Shown here: positions 12,794 through 24,411 of the stretch, piece by piece
How positions within the stretch are numbered: position 1 is the stretch's first letter
Layout: each line of letters starts with the position of its first letter
Assembly: GCF_932526225.1 (NCBI RefSeq)
Contig: NC_064044.1
Location: forward strand, 8,050,801-8,110,800
From: Nematostella vectensis
Lineage: Eukaryota; Cnidaria; Anthozoa; Actiniaria; Edwardsiidae
Direction: 5' to 3'
DNA length: 60,000 nucleotides
The notes under the pieces: model-generated
Told to the model about the DNA's origin: nothing
Databases searched by the model: none
The model's input: the letters and a program-made list of their open reading frames with translations, nothing else
Program-made: the position numbers and the translations under genes

Positions 12794-15236
12794 TGCATTC
12801 AACCATCTTGGAGTTTTTTGCTCGGTAGCGTCGATTCCGAGTACATTTCGTTCGCTGGCACGAGTGCAATAGCGGAAGGGCAGTCAACTCATCAGCGAGC
12901 GACAGGCCCTGAGCAGTTGTTGGGTGGAATATTTTCCTGAGATTGACTCGGGAAAGAGAATGAGGAAGAATCGACTCGATGGGTATAAAAATCAGTCGCC
13001 GAAATTCGCGTCCACGCGGACGGACCTCTCGCTCGCTGGATAGGAAATAATAAAGGAAATTACGATTTGTGGATTTTTTCTAAGCATAAGTGCCGGGTCG
13101 ACTTGTGATACCTCGACTGTTCATATGGGAAGAAAAATAACAACATAAACACACTCGGGGGAACACTGGGAATGAATTTACGTCTGCGGCAGGGGGATAG
13201 CGTCAGGTACCGGCATTGAGAGCGTTTGCCGCTAAAAGTTGGAAGACGCCAGGTTGGTGTTCAGCTTGGCGCCTGCTACGGGGATACTGAAGTGTTCGTG
13301 TTGAACGGAGCATTGAGGGCAGCATCTCACTATGAGCGGTGTATATCAGCACAGAAGAGCTAGCCTCACCACAATGTAGCACCGGGAGATTTTTTACAGC
13401 AGAAAATATCGGAAATACCCCATAGGTGGCGGCGAATTTTAACAATAAGCGACGCAAAGGGGAGTTGGACATAAATATTATCATCGCTTGGTTGTGCTCT
13501 GTGAGTGGATTTGCTCTTGGCTTTGAATTTGGTTTTGTAAACACTGGTCCCTTGGTTCGCCCGCTAGCAAGGGCTATCGCACAGGGCACAGGGAATTGAT
13601 TTCTAGCGACCTCATATCTGCGTGATTCCTTAACCCTCGTCTGCTTTTACCGATCGCGGATTCAATGTAAAAGCAACGGAACCCATATAGTGTACTTGAT
13701 TTCTAAACGCGAACAGTCGACTCGCGCTAGAAGGATTAAATTAACATAGAAACATACACAAAATAAGAAAAGAAAAACAAAGACATATACTATTTTATCT
13801 ACCATAAATAGGCCAACAAATACTAAGACTGGAATTGAACGGAAACATAGAAGTTGTTTTCTAATTTTACTGAGTTTCAAATGAAGCGTGTGATCGATGA
13901 ATGAAAGAACTAGGTATGACGTCACATAGGCAAGAAGCGACTGTATTCAAATCAGTCGCTCTATTTGATTTTTTAAATAAAAATATGTATGATATTGAAA
14001 GAAGGTTCGCTGGATTTATAATAATATTTATACGATAATAAATATTCTCGGTACGCTCATATACTGAATAACAAGGATCCAAATCAATAATGAAATAAAC
14101 ACTAAATTTGTGCGATTTTTTTTATTGAGGTTTTACGGGTTTCAGCAAGTCAGGGAAGGTAAAAAGCACAATGCTTCAGATAGTGCACTGTGTCCAATAT
14201 TGTTCGCTTCTGATGCTTCTACAATAACAGAGATTTTGCTTTTTGCATAGATTTGTCCGGCAATTTGTGCTCGCCACACCGACCTATTTGCAGTTTCGAT
14301 CGCGCCTTAAGCTTATGAAAACCAAACGCGAAACAAGGTGTCAAAAATCGTTAATCAAGACAGCATTGCCTATAATTCATTTAATCTTGGTCTCTTCGGC
14401 TTATGTCAGGTGGCTGGGTTATTTCATCTATTTATTTCGTTGATCTAAAATTGCAATAGGCCGAGCATTAAAATGTCCTTCCTCCCGTCTTTGCTAGATT
14501 TATTTTAGTGATGCCATTTTGCTCCCGTGTACTATCATCATTTTGCAGCCGTTCTACCAATTTTCTCTGTCTCAAGTCATTTATCCAGAGAAAATTACCT
14601 TCTTTTTTTCTTAATTACACACGACTGTCTAATTAGACCATGTTTGAAGGATTCGTGTTTTGTTTATTTTCACATGTACCCGGAGTAAACACAAACAAAA
14701 GATCCAATTCGACCGACCTTTCTTCTTATGCTTAAAATAATCAATTTGTAATGTTCTAGGTCCTCATGTATCAAAGTCTGAAAAGAAAAGGGTTAATCTA
14801 TTTGTTTTGAAGCGAGTCTCTTTTCCTAGCAACATCTTTGCCATCAAAAGGGCGTAAAGTGTTTCAATCTACGTGACGCTGTTCGAGGGTTTCGAAAACG
14901 AAATACGGGCTATAGTGTGGATCTACTATTTCCTGAAGCGCTTTTCCCTCTTTTTTTAAGTTTCGGTTTGCTTCAAGCGTGCAGCAGCATTTCTTTTTAC
15001 GCAAGTTGTCAGGTGTTAAAACATAAATTAGGAAGAGTAGGGACGGCTGTATTTTTTGCTCCTTGACAATATCGATATATATGTATATTTTATTTTTCTT
15101 ACACCCAGATTTGGAAACACAACAAAAATATGTTTTGCAATATTTCATGTTATTTGCACATAATCATTATTATAGCTATTATTATTACAACAAATATCAA
15201 TCATTATCATAATCATTATCATTTTTCATTATTGAT

Positions 15237-15436
<200 letters not shown>

Positions 15437-15677
15437 TTTTTTATTATCATCATCATCATGATTATCATTATTATTGTTTTTGTTGTTGTTGTTGTTATTT
15501 TTATTCAAATGTTGTTAAACGTTGTAGGGTATATGTAAACCTGAATTCTTCCTAGTATTTTTTTTTCTAAAAGTATTCAAATGTTTTTTTTTTTTCATTA
15601 TTTCAAATGTTTTCAAAGTTCCAAAACTCCTTATCAATAGACTACTTCTCTAAGAAAGGCTGATATTCTATCTGAGG

Positions 15678-16015
15678 ATGCGTTCTAAAATGCAGGAATC
15701 AAATTGTGCTCATAGTAACAACCTGATTATTGCTATTAATCATTGTGTAATTTTCTTACTAATAATTCATTGGGTTTATATTTTTATATACTCTTTTTTA
15801 TAAGAAACTTTTTAATAAGAATATCCAGCCTGAGATTTCACCAAAAACATACTTAGAACTTGCCGAGGCTCAAATAGAAGGAAAAAATTTCTTTATAGTC
15901 CTGATGCGTTCTAAAATGCAGAAACAATTTGTGCTCATAGTAACAACATTATTATTGCTATTGGCCATTTGTGTAATTGTCTTCCTATAATTCATTGGAT
16001 ATTATATTCTTATAA
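15678..16015. repeat. direct duplication, unit about 224 bp
   Basis: 15678-15790 (GATGCGTTCTAAAATGCAGG...) recurs at 15902-16015 in the same orientation with substitutions and short indels. A second degenerate pair sharing CGGCCCAGCCT and TAGACGTTCTTT follows at 16079 and 16163, so the region is a decayed local tandem duplication. Confidence 0.75.
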
Positions 16016-17063
16016 CACTAAAATTTAAGAAAATCGTTAAAAACATATTCAGACTTAAAATGTCCCAAAAAATAAGAACGGCCCAGCCTCAACTGAAAAT
16101 TAGACGTTCTTTAAAAACAGTGTATAAGGATTTCCCGCCTTGAGATGAGTTCTAAAGTTCGGCCCAGCCTGACCTGAACTAGACGTTCTTTTTAAAGTGT
16201 ATTATTCATGAACTCTTATTTTGTTATTTTATTATTTCCATTTTTTCCGCCTTGTGCTGTACTCATGAATAAATAGTAACAGGAATTCGGAGCAAAAACA
16301 ACAGAGATCATCTGTAAGCTCCACATTCTTGCCACTTTCTATTAATAATAAATATGATTGCCGTGGGTACCTAAAACCATTTTTTAACCTAGATAGAATT
16401 TAAGTTATTAACCAAGGTATAATTGTTTTATTTCGCTTTTTCCACAATTCCCGGAGCGAGCTTTCTATTGCCAAATTTTGCCAAAACTTACAAACGGTTG
16501 GAAAACGTTCGACAAACACATCGGCCGTATTTGTTTTTGATTTGAGAGTAGGATCCAGTGCAAAGAGCGTACTAGGCACAGGTAAACCGGTGCGAAAACA
16601 TCGCTAAAAATCTATCGATTATGTTTGTACCTAAATTCGTGAAACTATTTCCTTCTTCAGGCTCAACGTTTTTTTTTTTTCACTTTTATTTGAGTCTAAG
16701 ATATTTATTAGTCTCAGTCTAACCAACACCTTACTGCTTAGGTCTGTGGAATTGCGTATCCATAATTTCTAGTCCCATCATCCCATCATTTCTTGCGACA
16801 AGGCGTTCGTAAAGTAAATAGAAAGACAGCACGAATGTGGTTATTATTGGTTTTGTTCTTTAATTGTTTATTTTGGCTGCTAATACTGAACAGCTGGTTT
16901 TCAATTTCACTTTCATTAATTAAACCTATATTTGCAGTAGAAGCCATCTATGTTAAAATTTAATAATGTTGTTAACTAACACATGCTTTATGCATCGTGA
17001 AAACCTAATAGCTTATACGTGCCGGTACAGTACTTACTTTTTAGCGTCTGTTTTAGTCAAGTT

Positions 17064-17228
17064 AGCCTGCTAGCAGGCTTTAATTCGAGGTTATTTAAAA
17101 ATGTTTTGTTTTCGAATATTGGGAGTTCTTTGGCAAGGCATCTCGGCCCTCGCACGCGCCAAAGAATTCCCAATATTCGTAAACAAAACATTTTCGAATA
17201 ACCCCGAATGAGAGCCGGCTAGCAGGCT
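17064..17228. mobile_element. palindromic MITE-like element, 165 bp
   Basis: The two arms are inverted copies of each other over about 72 bp. The left arm begins AGCCTGCTAGCAGGCTTTAA and the right arm ends AGAGCCGGCTAGCAGGCT. Both carry TTCTTTGGC with GGGAATTC/GGGAGTTC next to the centre. Mismatches are few. No clear target-site duplication was found. It looks like a foldback or MITE element without coding capacity. Confidence 0.7.
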
Positions 17229-17945
17229 ACAGACGTCGACTTCTTGCTTCTCGAATTGTTTCTAATCACACCACTAGTGATGTGTCTATTGTACGCGCTT
17301 CTCAACGAGTGTAGTGCACGCGTGGATTCACACTTAAACTACACGCACAAGTTACACGCGCGCGCGTACATACTAATGAGCTGGACTGTATTAGCATACA
17401 CTATTAGTAGTGGTAGCAAATCAGGGGGGGGGGGGGACTCTCCAGAAAAGTAGTCGGTGGTGATCCTACTTTCTTTTAGGGTATAAAATTCCGACCAACT
17501 GTTGTCCCTTAGGGGCTGTTGAAAGTTTTTTTTTTTTTTTTTTGATTCTGCTATCTCTTATAGAATTCGACCAACTGCTCCCTTTCCGACTCTGCTAACT
17601 CTTAGGATTAAAAATGCATTCGACCACACCCAATTTGCTATCCCTTAGGGGTAAGAATTTCTTTTGATCACACCCAAAGTGCTATCCCTTTGGGTTAAAA
17701 TTGATTTTGCCCACGATGACCCCCGTCTGGTTTTATCGGAGACCCCCCCCCCCCCCCACCCTCAAGGTAGCAAATGGTTCGCTAAATATACGTAATTCTC
17801 AAAAAAATAAAAACCCGTTGTTCGATAACTCGGTGATTTTTTACTCACAAAAGTAGGACTGACTTGCTCAACGCTCGCTGATTTTTAATTTTCGTTTCTC
17901 TTCGCGACAAACGAAAATTCGACAGCTCAGGTAAGTTCGCCTTGT

Positions 17946-18345
17946 GCACCACTACAACCATCATAACTATCGCCAGAATCACCACCAACACCACTACACC
18001 AATCACCATCAACATCACCCTAATCATCACAACCATCACCAACACCATCACAATCACCATCACCACCACAATCATCGCCATCACCACAATCACCATCACC
18101 ACCACCACTATTACCATCAACATCACCCTAATCATCACAACCATCACCAACACCATCACAATCACCATCACCACCACAATCATCGCCATCACCACCACAG
18201 TCATCAGGCTTTACAATCATCACCATCACCACAATCACCATCAACATCACCCTAATCATCACAACCATCACCAACACCACCACAATCATCGCCATCACCA
18301 CCACAGTCATCAGGCTCTACAATCATCACCATCACCACAATCAAG
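17946..18345. repeat. CAT/CAC minisatellite with about 114-bp period
   Basis: ATC/ACC/CAC trinucleotides form a larger unit (AACATCACCCTAATCATCAC and following) that recurs near 18010, 18120 and 18242. Open frames across it are His/Thr/Ile artefacts. Confidence 0.9.
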
Positions 18346-18587
18346 TGGATTTCATAAACCCTAGAATACATTTGAGCTTTCTCGAATGGTTCAGTTCTCT
18401 TTTGTGCTGGCTACTACCCTTTGCATTATACGGGTTCATAAAAACCATGGAATTAAAAGCTAACATTTCATGATTCCATTTTAGTTTGTTTATAATCAAT
18501 GTTGCCGGACCAGACATGTTGTACTTGATGGAGTTCTTTCGAGTGCAATTGACCGTCACCCCACTACTAGGCATGGTGTTTGTCCCA

Positions 18588-19150
18588 AAGGTAACTATAC
18601 TCTTTGAGTGATATAACTATAACCCTAACTATACTCTTTGAGTGATATAACTATAACCCTAACTATACTCTTTGAGTGATATAACTATAACCCTAACTAT
18701 ACTCTTTGAGTGATATAACTATAACCCTAACTATACTCTTTGAGTGATATAACTATAACCCTAACTATACTCTTTGAGTGATATAACTATAACCCTAACT
18801 ATACTCTTTGAGTGATATAACTATAACCCTAACTATATTCTTTGAGTGATATAACTATAACCCTAACTATACTCTTTGAGTGATATAACTATAACCCTAA
18901 CTATACTCTTTGAGTGATATAACTATAACCCTAACTATACTCTTTGAGTGATATAACTATAACCCTAACTATACTCTTTGAGTGATATAACTATAACCCT
19001 AACTATACTCTTTGAGTGATATAACTATAACCCTAACTATACTCTTTGAGCGATATAACTATAACCCTAACTATACTCTTTGAGTGATATAACTATAACC
19101 CTAACTATACTCTTTGAGTGATATAACTATAACCCTAACTAAACTCCTTG
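18588..19150. repeat. 35-bp minisatellite, about 16 copies
   Basis: Unit ACTATACTCTTTGAGTGATA plus TAACTATAACCCTAA, nearly identical in all copies. Rare changes are one ATATTC, one GAGCG and a divergent last unit. Each unit carries TAACCCTAA, which resembles telomere repeat. The segment leading into the array (18549-18612) recurs at 23503-23566, where only one unit is present. Confidence 0.97.
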
Positions 19151-19252
19151 AGTGACATTTCATTAGCTGGTCATCATAAGCTTAGCCTGCAATGCACCTC
19201 GGTGTTTGTATAGCCGATCGCTCGAGGCCGGTTTTTTCGCTATAAAAACACC

Positions 19253-19512
19253 GGCATATCAAGAAAATTTAGCCAAATATTGTCGTTTTTTTCCAAGACT
19301 CGGTCACTTCCATATAAGGAAACTAATATATTCCTTATTTGGAAAACCTGCACGATTCTTGTCATTTTTAGGGCTGCCGTACCGCAGGTGCTTCGCAAAC
19401 TTTATTAACTGTATTCAGAAGAGAAAAACAGTGACTGTGACCAGCTTTAGTCACTGGAGAAAGCCTCTGAAAAGAAACTAAAATTCCTCGGTACCAGAAC
19501 CCTAAAACGACA
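19253..19512. repeat. dispersed repeat family A, copy 1
   Basis: About 260 bp starting CATATCAAGAAAATTTAGCC and ending near AAAACGACAACG. It is highly similar to 26026-26277 in the same orientation, including GGCTGCCGTACCGCAGGTGC and CTCGGTACCAG. It is probably a piece of a transposable element. Confidence 0.8.
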
Positions 19513-19805
19513 ACGGTTTCTTCATATGTTAAACGCCTTTTTTCAGGATATCACAAGTCTTTTTTTTTCTTTTATGTCCTTATTTCCATGTCGTTATGTC
19601 GGCCTTATGTCTTTATGTGGAATCATTCACACTTAAACTTATAAGAGTGCACGCGCCTATATCGTTACGTCGTTATGTCACTAGTGTGCACAGGCATATA
19701 TAACAAAGACAATGACAACAACGACACGATAAAAGTCAGACCCGAATCTGAGTCTTTTATATCAACTATGTTTAGATATTTCGAGTGTTACGAGGCCGAG
19801 GTGAC

Positions 19806-21026
19806 ATGTGCGACACCAGCGGTCGTATGACATCCGCCAAAGGAATCAGACTAAGAAACGTCCACGCGGCCGCAAGCTCAGATGCTACTATCAACCTCGG
19901 TCAGCAGAATGAGGAGCTAAAGGTATGCGCGCGCATCCTGCTGGGGGGTCCAGTGGTACCATCATGCCCACAGTGCTCGCTGTCGTTTGTTCAGCGGAGA
20001 CGACTTAAAGGCTGGTACTTCATGTAGCCAGCAATATAGTGTGTCAATCTCAACCGACACTAACCCTAACAATATTGCTGGCTATATGAAGTATTAACCA
20101 AGTTTTTGAGACGATGACAACACTTAATTGGATATTGCAATAGCATTTGCATTTCTTTTAAAACCCTAGCCCTAGCCCTTGTTTTTCGCTTTTTTATCGC
20201 TTTAAAAATTTGAATTTCCACGTAAAATTTCAGGAAGTCTCGTTTACTACGATTTTGCTGGCAGCCATCTTGGTTTAAGAATATCACAGGTCTCCCGTTC
20301 GCTCGGCCGAGGCTTTTTTAGACCATTTAGAAAAGCGACAGCCACTCATTGATATGAATTCAATTCGCAAAGCAGTGATAAACTAAACTCTATTTACTGT
20401 GTTCAATGATAACAAAGAGAAACTTGTGGTCGCCAATAAAGCATCACGTTTGGTCATGGTTTGGGGGAAAGGAAGGCAAGTTCTTAAATTAGAATTTGAG
20501 GTCATCATAATAATAGGCGACTTGAACTAAGAGATCACGTGACTTTTTGGGCGGCAAAGTCAGAGAGTTTCTTTGTCAGAAAGTGGTTATTTTTATTTAA
20601 AGTTTCTATATTTTCGTCTTTCTCTAGCGTGAGGAGCACAGTAGTTTCTGTGTTCATTTTGGCTTAGATGCGCCACCCATAAGGTCACGTTGAAATGTGC
20701 AAGTAGCATATTGAGTACTACTCATGACGTCCAATGTTTCTTTTCCATGGTCACAGGCGGAGATCAGAAAACTGTATTCGCAGATGGAACTGATCAAGAA
20801 CGCAAACATGGAGGCGGGAAACAGACATCTCTGCAAGTCAACAACACAGCTATTGAACTCGTCCAACCTTTCCCTATCCTCTCTGAGTTTTATCGATAAC
20901 AACGGTGTTAGCAGCTACGACGTTCAAGAGAAATCAAAAAGATCCTCAACTCCAACTCCGCCATCACCATCTCTGCCATCGTCTCCATCAAACGTCAGAG
21001 ATCAGACTATTGCTGAATTTGTGTGA
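19806..21026 (+). CDS. small coiled-coil protein, two coding exons
   Basis: Exon 1 (19806-19922 if Met is the start; open back to an acceptor-like TTTAG ending 19775) ends CTAAAG before donor GTATGC. Exon 2 (20757-21026) follows acceptor GGTCACAG and ends in TGA. The junction is phase 0. The joined product is 128 aa from the 19806 Met. A heptad-like segment crosses the junction (NEELKAEIRKLYSQMELIKN, about residues 34-53), followed by Ser/Asn-rich sequence and a Pro/Ser tail with three Pro-Ser-Pro/Ser-Pro-Ser turns. Stop codons and repeats upstream hide any further exons, so this may be only the C-terminal end of a larger protein. Family not recognised. The evidence is matched splice sites and continuity of the predicted coil. 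Confidence 0.5.
20016..20093. repeat. inverted repeat / hairpin, arms about 22 bp
   Basis: TACTTCATGTAGCCAGCAAT at 20016 is repeated in inverse at 20071-20093 (ATTGCTGGCTATATGAAGTA) with one mismatch and a loop of about 33 bp. It lies in the intron of the small coiled-coil gene. Confidence 0.8.
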
Positions 21027-21030
21027 GGTA

Positions 21031-21725
21031 TAATGTATCATCATCACAATCGCAATCTTAACGACAATAATCACATTAATCACCATCATTACCCTCATCA
21101 TTATCATAATCAACAACAACAACAACAAAAAGGCTAAAATTGTTTAACGAGCGATATCAGATCGTCACTAAATATATGCAAGGGACATCATAATCACACA
21201 ATATATATATCACAAATTATCGTCACTGTCACCATCACCACAGTTATCGTCACTATCACCACCATTACACATCACAATTATCATTACTGTCACCATCACC
21301 ACAATTATCATCACTATCACCACCATTACACATCACAATTATCATTACTGTCACCATCACCACAATTATCATCACCATCACCATCATTACACTTCACAAT
21401 TATCATTACTGTCACCAACAACACAATTATTATCACTATCACCATCATCAACCATCATCACAATTATTAACACTATTACCATTATCAACAATCATCACAA
21501 TTATCAACACTATCACCATTATCAACAATCATCACAATTATCATCACTATCACCATTATCAACAATCATCACAATTATCGTCACTATCACCATCACCAGC
21601 CATCATCACAATTATTAACACTATTACCATCATCAACCATCATCACAATTATCGTCACTATCACCATCATCAACCATCATCACAATTATCAACACTTCCA
21701 CCATCATTATCATCAAAAATCATCA
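21031..21725. repeat. CAT/CAC/CAA imperfect repeat with larger unit
   Basis: Trinucleotide-like sequence with a recurring unit CACAATTATCATCACTATCA and neighbours, starting within 10 bp of the stop codon of the small coiled-coil gene. It is probably in that gene's 3' UTR or downstream flank. Confidence 0.88.
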
Positions 21726-21729
21726 CAAC

Positions 21730-22099
21730 GACAGGGGCAAAAAATGGCAAAGTTCAAATTGTTTTGGTATGCTTATATTCGCTTGATTTTTTGCATAGAT
21801 GTTCCTTGTGTAATATAAAACAAAATAAGCTTTAGGGTTTTTTTGGTAGATAATCCGTTCTTCAGATATTGCAAATTGTAAGACTCTTGATTTGTCTGAA
21901 ATTGCCCAATTTGGGCGAAATTTCCTACTTTTTTCGTGATCTATGGCACATTTGCTCAAGTCATATCTCAGATCATCTACCAAAAAAACTAAAGCTTATT
22001 TTGTTTTATATTATGCAAGGGACCTCTAGGCAAAATATAAAACAAAATTTAAGCTAACACAACCTTACAATTTTGATTTTGCCATTTTTTGCTCCTGTC
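21730..22099. mobile_element. palindromic MITE, family GACAGG, copy 1
   Basis: A 370-bp element with inverted ends GACAGGGGCAAAAAATGGCA and its reverse complement (TGCCATTTTTTGCTCCTGTC with one difference). The inversion extends far inward (ACAAAATAAGCTTTAG, TTGGTAGATNATC). It is flanked on both sides by CATCACAAC, a 9-bp candidate target-site duplication, although the flank is CAT/CAC-rich. A second copy in opposite internal orientation lies at 52260-52633. No coding capacity. Confidence 0.85.
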
Positions 22100-23502
22100 C
22101 ATCACAACCATTATCATCACAAATTATCAGCGCAATCCTCATCGCCATCATCGGATCCCCATCATCACACAATATCACCGCAACCGTCACCACCATTACC
22201 ATCATGACTATAGTTCCAGCATTTTCACCATGATTATCAATATTGACCGATACCAAAGAGAATATTATGTAAGAAAACGAATACCCACCACCCATTATGA
22301 CGATCCTGGAATCCATTTTTAGAACAGACAGCCAGATTGCGCGGGCTTGTCAATTAAAACTTCCATATATGGAACATCGCACCATACTCCCTTGCCGGTA
22401 CCAGATAATACCATATAAATAATATGTATAACATATAACATCATCATGGTAGCTGTTTTTGTGATTCTCATTGGTATGAACATAAAATAACACTTTGATT
22501 GATCCTAATGTCTCGTACCCAGACGCCGCGCGATGCATTTTTGGGAAGGTTGAATAAGCGCACGGTGCATGACGGTCAGGATGCGGTTTCGGGGTCGGAA
22601 TTCGCTTATTTTTTTTTTCCGCCGCCGCTTCAGGGTTTCTGTGGATGTCCCCGCAACAGCAAATAACGATTGGGTACCAGTCTGAATATGATGGCTAATG
22701 TAGTCCACGCCTGAAGGAAAAAAAAACATTACAATGTCCCTTCTTTGTCTTTTTTTATCAGCGATGATATAATTTTCGAGATCACCTTACAATACTGTAC
22801 ATTGCGTTATTTTCAGGATTTTTGTTTTTTATTGCTTGTCAAACTTTTTTTAATTAAAATTATGCACTCCACTACAATTTATTTGTATTTCACTCTGGTG
22901 GATTCGCTAGGAAGAATTATTAAAGCGTGGTCTCTGCTTGACCCTCGCACACATAAAACAAAGCAGGCGTTTACCCGGTCCTTTTATGAGGGGGGGGGGG
23001 GGGGCAAAAAAAAAACAAGCGGTCACGACTGGGCGCACTATTTGACGAAAAACACTGGCTAGCGAAAAACGGAAAAACGATTTATAGTCGTGTGCATATC
23101 AATATTTGGTTGACCTTCAAACCTGCTCGGTCAATCTCTTGGAGGCCTGGGTCTTAGGGCATTTCAAGATTAGTGAGATAAAGATTTGACCAAGCGATCA
23201 ATTTTTTTCTTGACAAATTCTCGCCGCGAGTCTGAAATTGACAGGAATCAGCATTTTTCACCATCTTTTCTCGAGATCAGGGAGCGAAAAAAGTTTAGCT
23301 CTTCTAAATATGGGCACCAATGCCCATATAAGACAATACAAACGAAGGACACTATCCATGGGGAATATGTTTGATATGCGACCCGTCTACAACATGTCAT
23401 GGCTCTGTATTACACACTACGAAGTCGAGCATCGTAGCGGAGTCGTAGGCTAATTTAAGCTCTGCCAGTTGAGTCGTAGAGGGGTCGTAGTAACCTTACA
23501 TG

Positions 23503-23566
23503 ACCATTACCCCACTACTAGGCATGGTGTTTGTCCCAAAGGTAACTATACTCTTTGAGTATGAGT
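23503..23566. repeat. single-unit relative of the 35-bp minisatellite
   Basis: TGACCATTACCCCACTACTA through GGTAACTATACTCTTTGAG matches 18549-18612 almost exactly, but continues into unrelated sequence after one partial unit instead of a 16-copy array. Confidence 0.85.
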
Positions 23567-23714
23567 ACTAGCCAACCCGGGCTAGTGGCCGTACCCGGGC
23601 TAACCCTTCTTCTCACAGCCTCCTGTAAACGTTTACATGAGCCCGCCTCTACCCGCGGTTTTAGCCGTTACCGGTTTGCGGTTTGACGTACTGGCGAAAA
23701 CGTTGTTTAGCACA

Positions 23715-23745
23715 TTTGGCGGGAAATATGGCATTTGGCGGGAAA
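23715..23745 (+). promoter_or_regulatory. twin E2F-like sites
   Basis: TTTGGCGGGAAA occurs perfectly at 23715-23726 and again at 23734-23745, 19 bp apart. This dodecamer matches the classical E2F/DP binding consensus. It lies about 670 bp before the five-span membrane-protein start codon. A role as promoter or enhancer is inferred from sequence only. Confidence 0.5.
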
Positions 23746-24177
23746 AGTGCAAAATATGTGCTCGGCTTCAACCGAACCAAAAATATTAGTACTTGTGCAA
23801 ATTGTCAATGAAAATATATGATTTCAAGAGTCAAATGATTAAGAATGCTAATTCATGGTCTCAAACGTGAGCCCATAGAAAATTTGAGGGGAAGAAAACT
23901 GCTGAGGTAAATCAGTTAACCATAGACGATGCTCCTGAGGTCTCAAAACGCGAACAGCAGACTGCAAACTTGACCGCAAGACCTTGCCACGTGACAAGCC
24001 AGAGATTTGACTTTTGCCGTTCCAGATAAAAAACACGGTGCTAAATGTCTCACTAATGTGAAGCAAAACAAATCTTGACCCCTGCCTAAATCGCTCTGGC
24101 TAAATCAGCCTTTAGAGTCTGCCACTACAGCTCTAGAACGACATCTCATCTCGCAAAAAATGTCGTGACTACCACAC

Positions 24178-24319
24178 ACCTCCCTTGGCGGCCAAAAAGT
24201 GGGTTATTTGTTATTAAGGAATCTTTAAATTCCTTTCTGATACCTATGTCTACTCACGCCCCCCCCCCCCCCCCACCCCCACCCCTCCCTCCCTCAGCCA
24301 ATCCTGAGAACGCGCCTGT
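24178..24319. repeat. dispersed repeat family B, copy 1
   Basis: CTTGGCGGCCAAAAAGTGGG, a poly-C tract and CAATCCTGAGAACGCGCCTG are shared in order with 46289-46411 (CTTGGCGGCAAAAAAGTGGG ... TAATCCTGGGTGCGCGCCTG). Probably a fragment of a TE whose ends resemble CAGGCGCGYACCCAGGATT. Confidence 0.65.
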
Positions 24320-24411
24320 ACCAGCAATGCGCATGCGCAAATTACAAGTCTAGATTGTGTGACAAAGTCCACTTCCGTCTCCTAGAGCAAGCTGCCATCG
24401 AATCTCTCGCC

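Larger units (their letters stand above)
22100..24411. other. intergenic region upstream of membrane-protein gene
   Basis: No gene was recognised. It holds poly-G near 22986, the single-unit relative of the 35-bp minisatellite at 23503, duplicated CCCGGGCTA motifs near 23580, twin E2F-like sites at 23715 and 23734, and a dispersed repeat at 24178-24319. Confidence 0.5.

Noticed and set aside
13203-13589. Minus-strand frame of 128 codons, and a plus-strand stretch resembling a transporter helix
   Set aside because: No recognisable domain on either strand, no splice or signal support; the plus strand is broken by stops.
17845-18364. Several His/Thr/Val/Met-rich frames
   Set aside because: Produced by CAT/CAC repeats.
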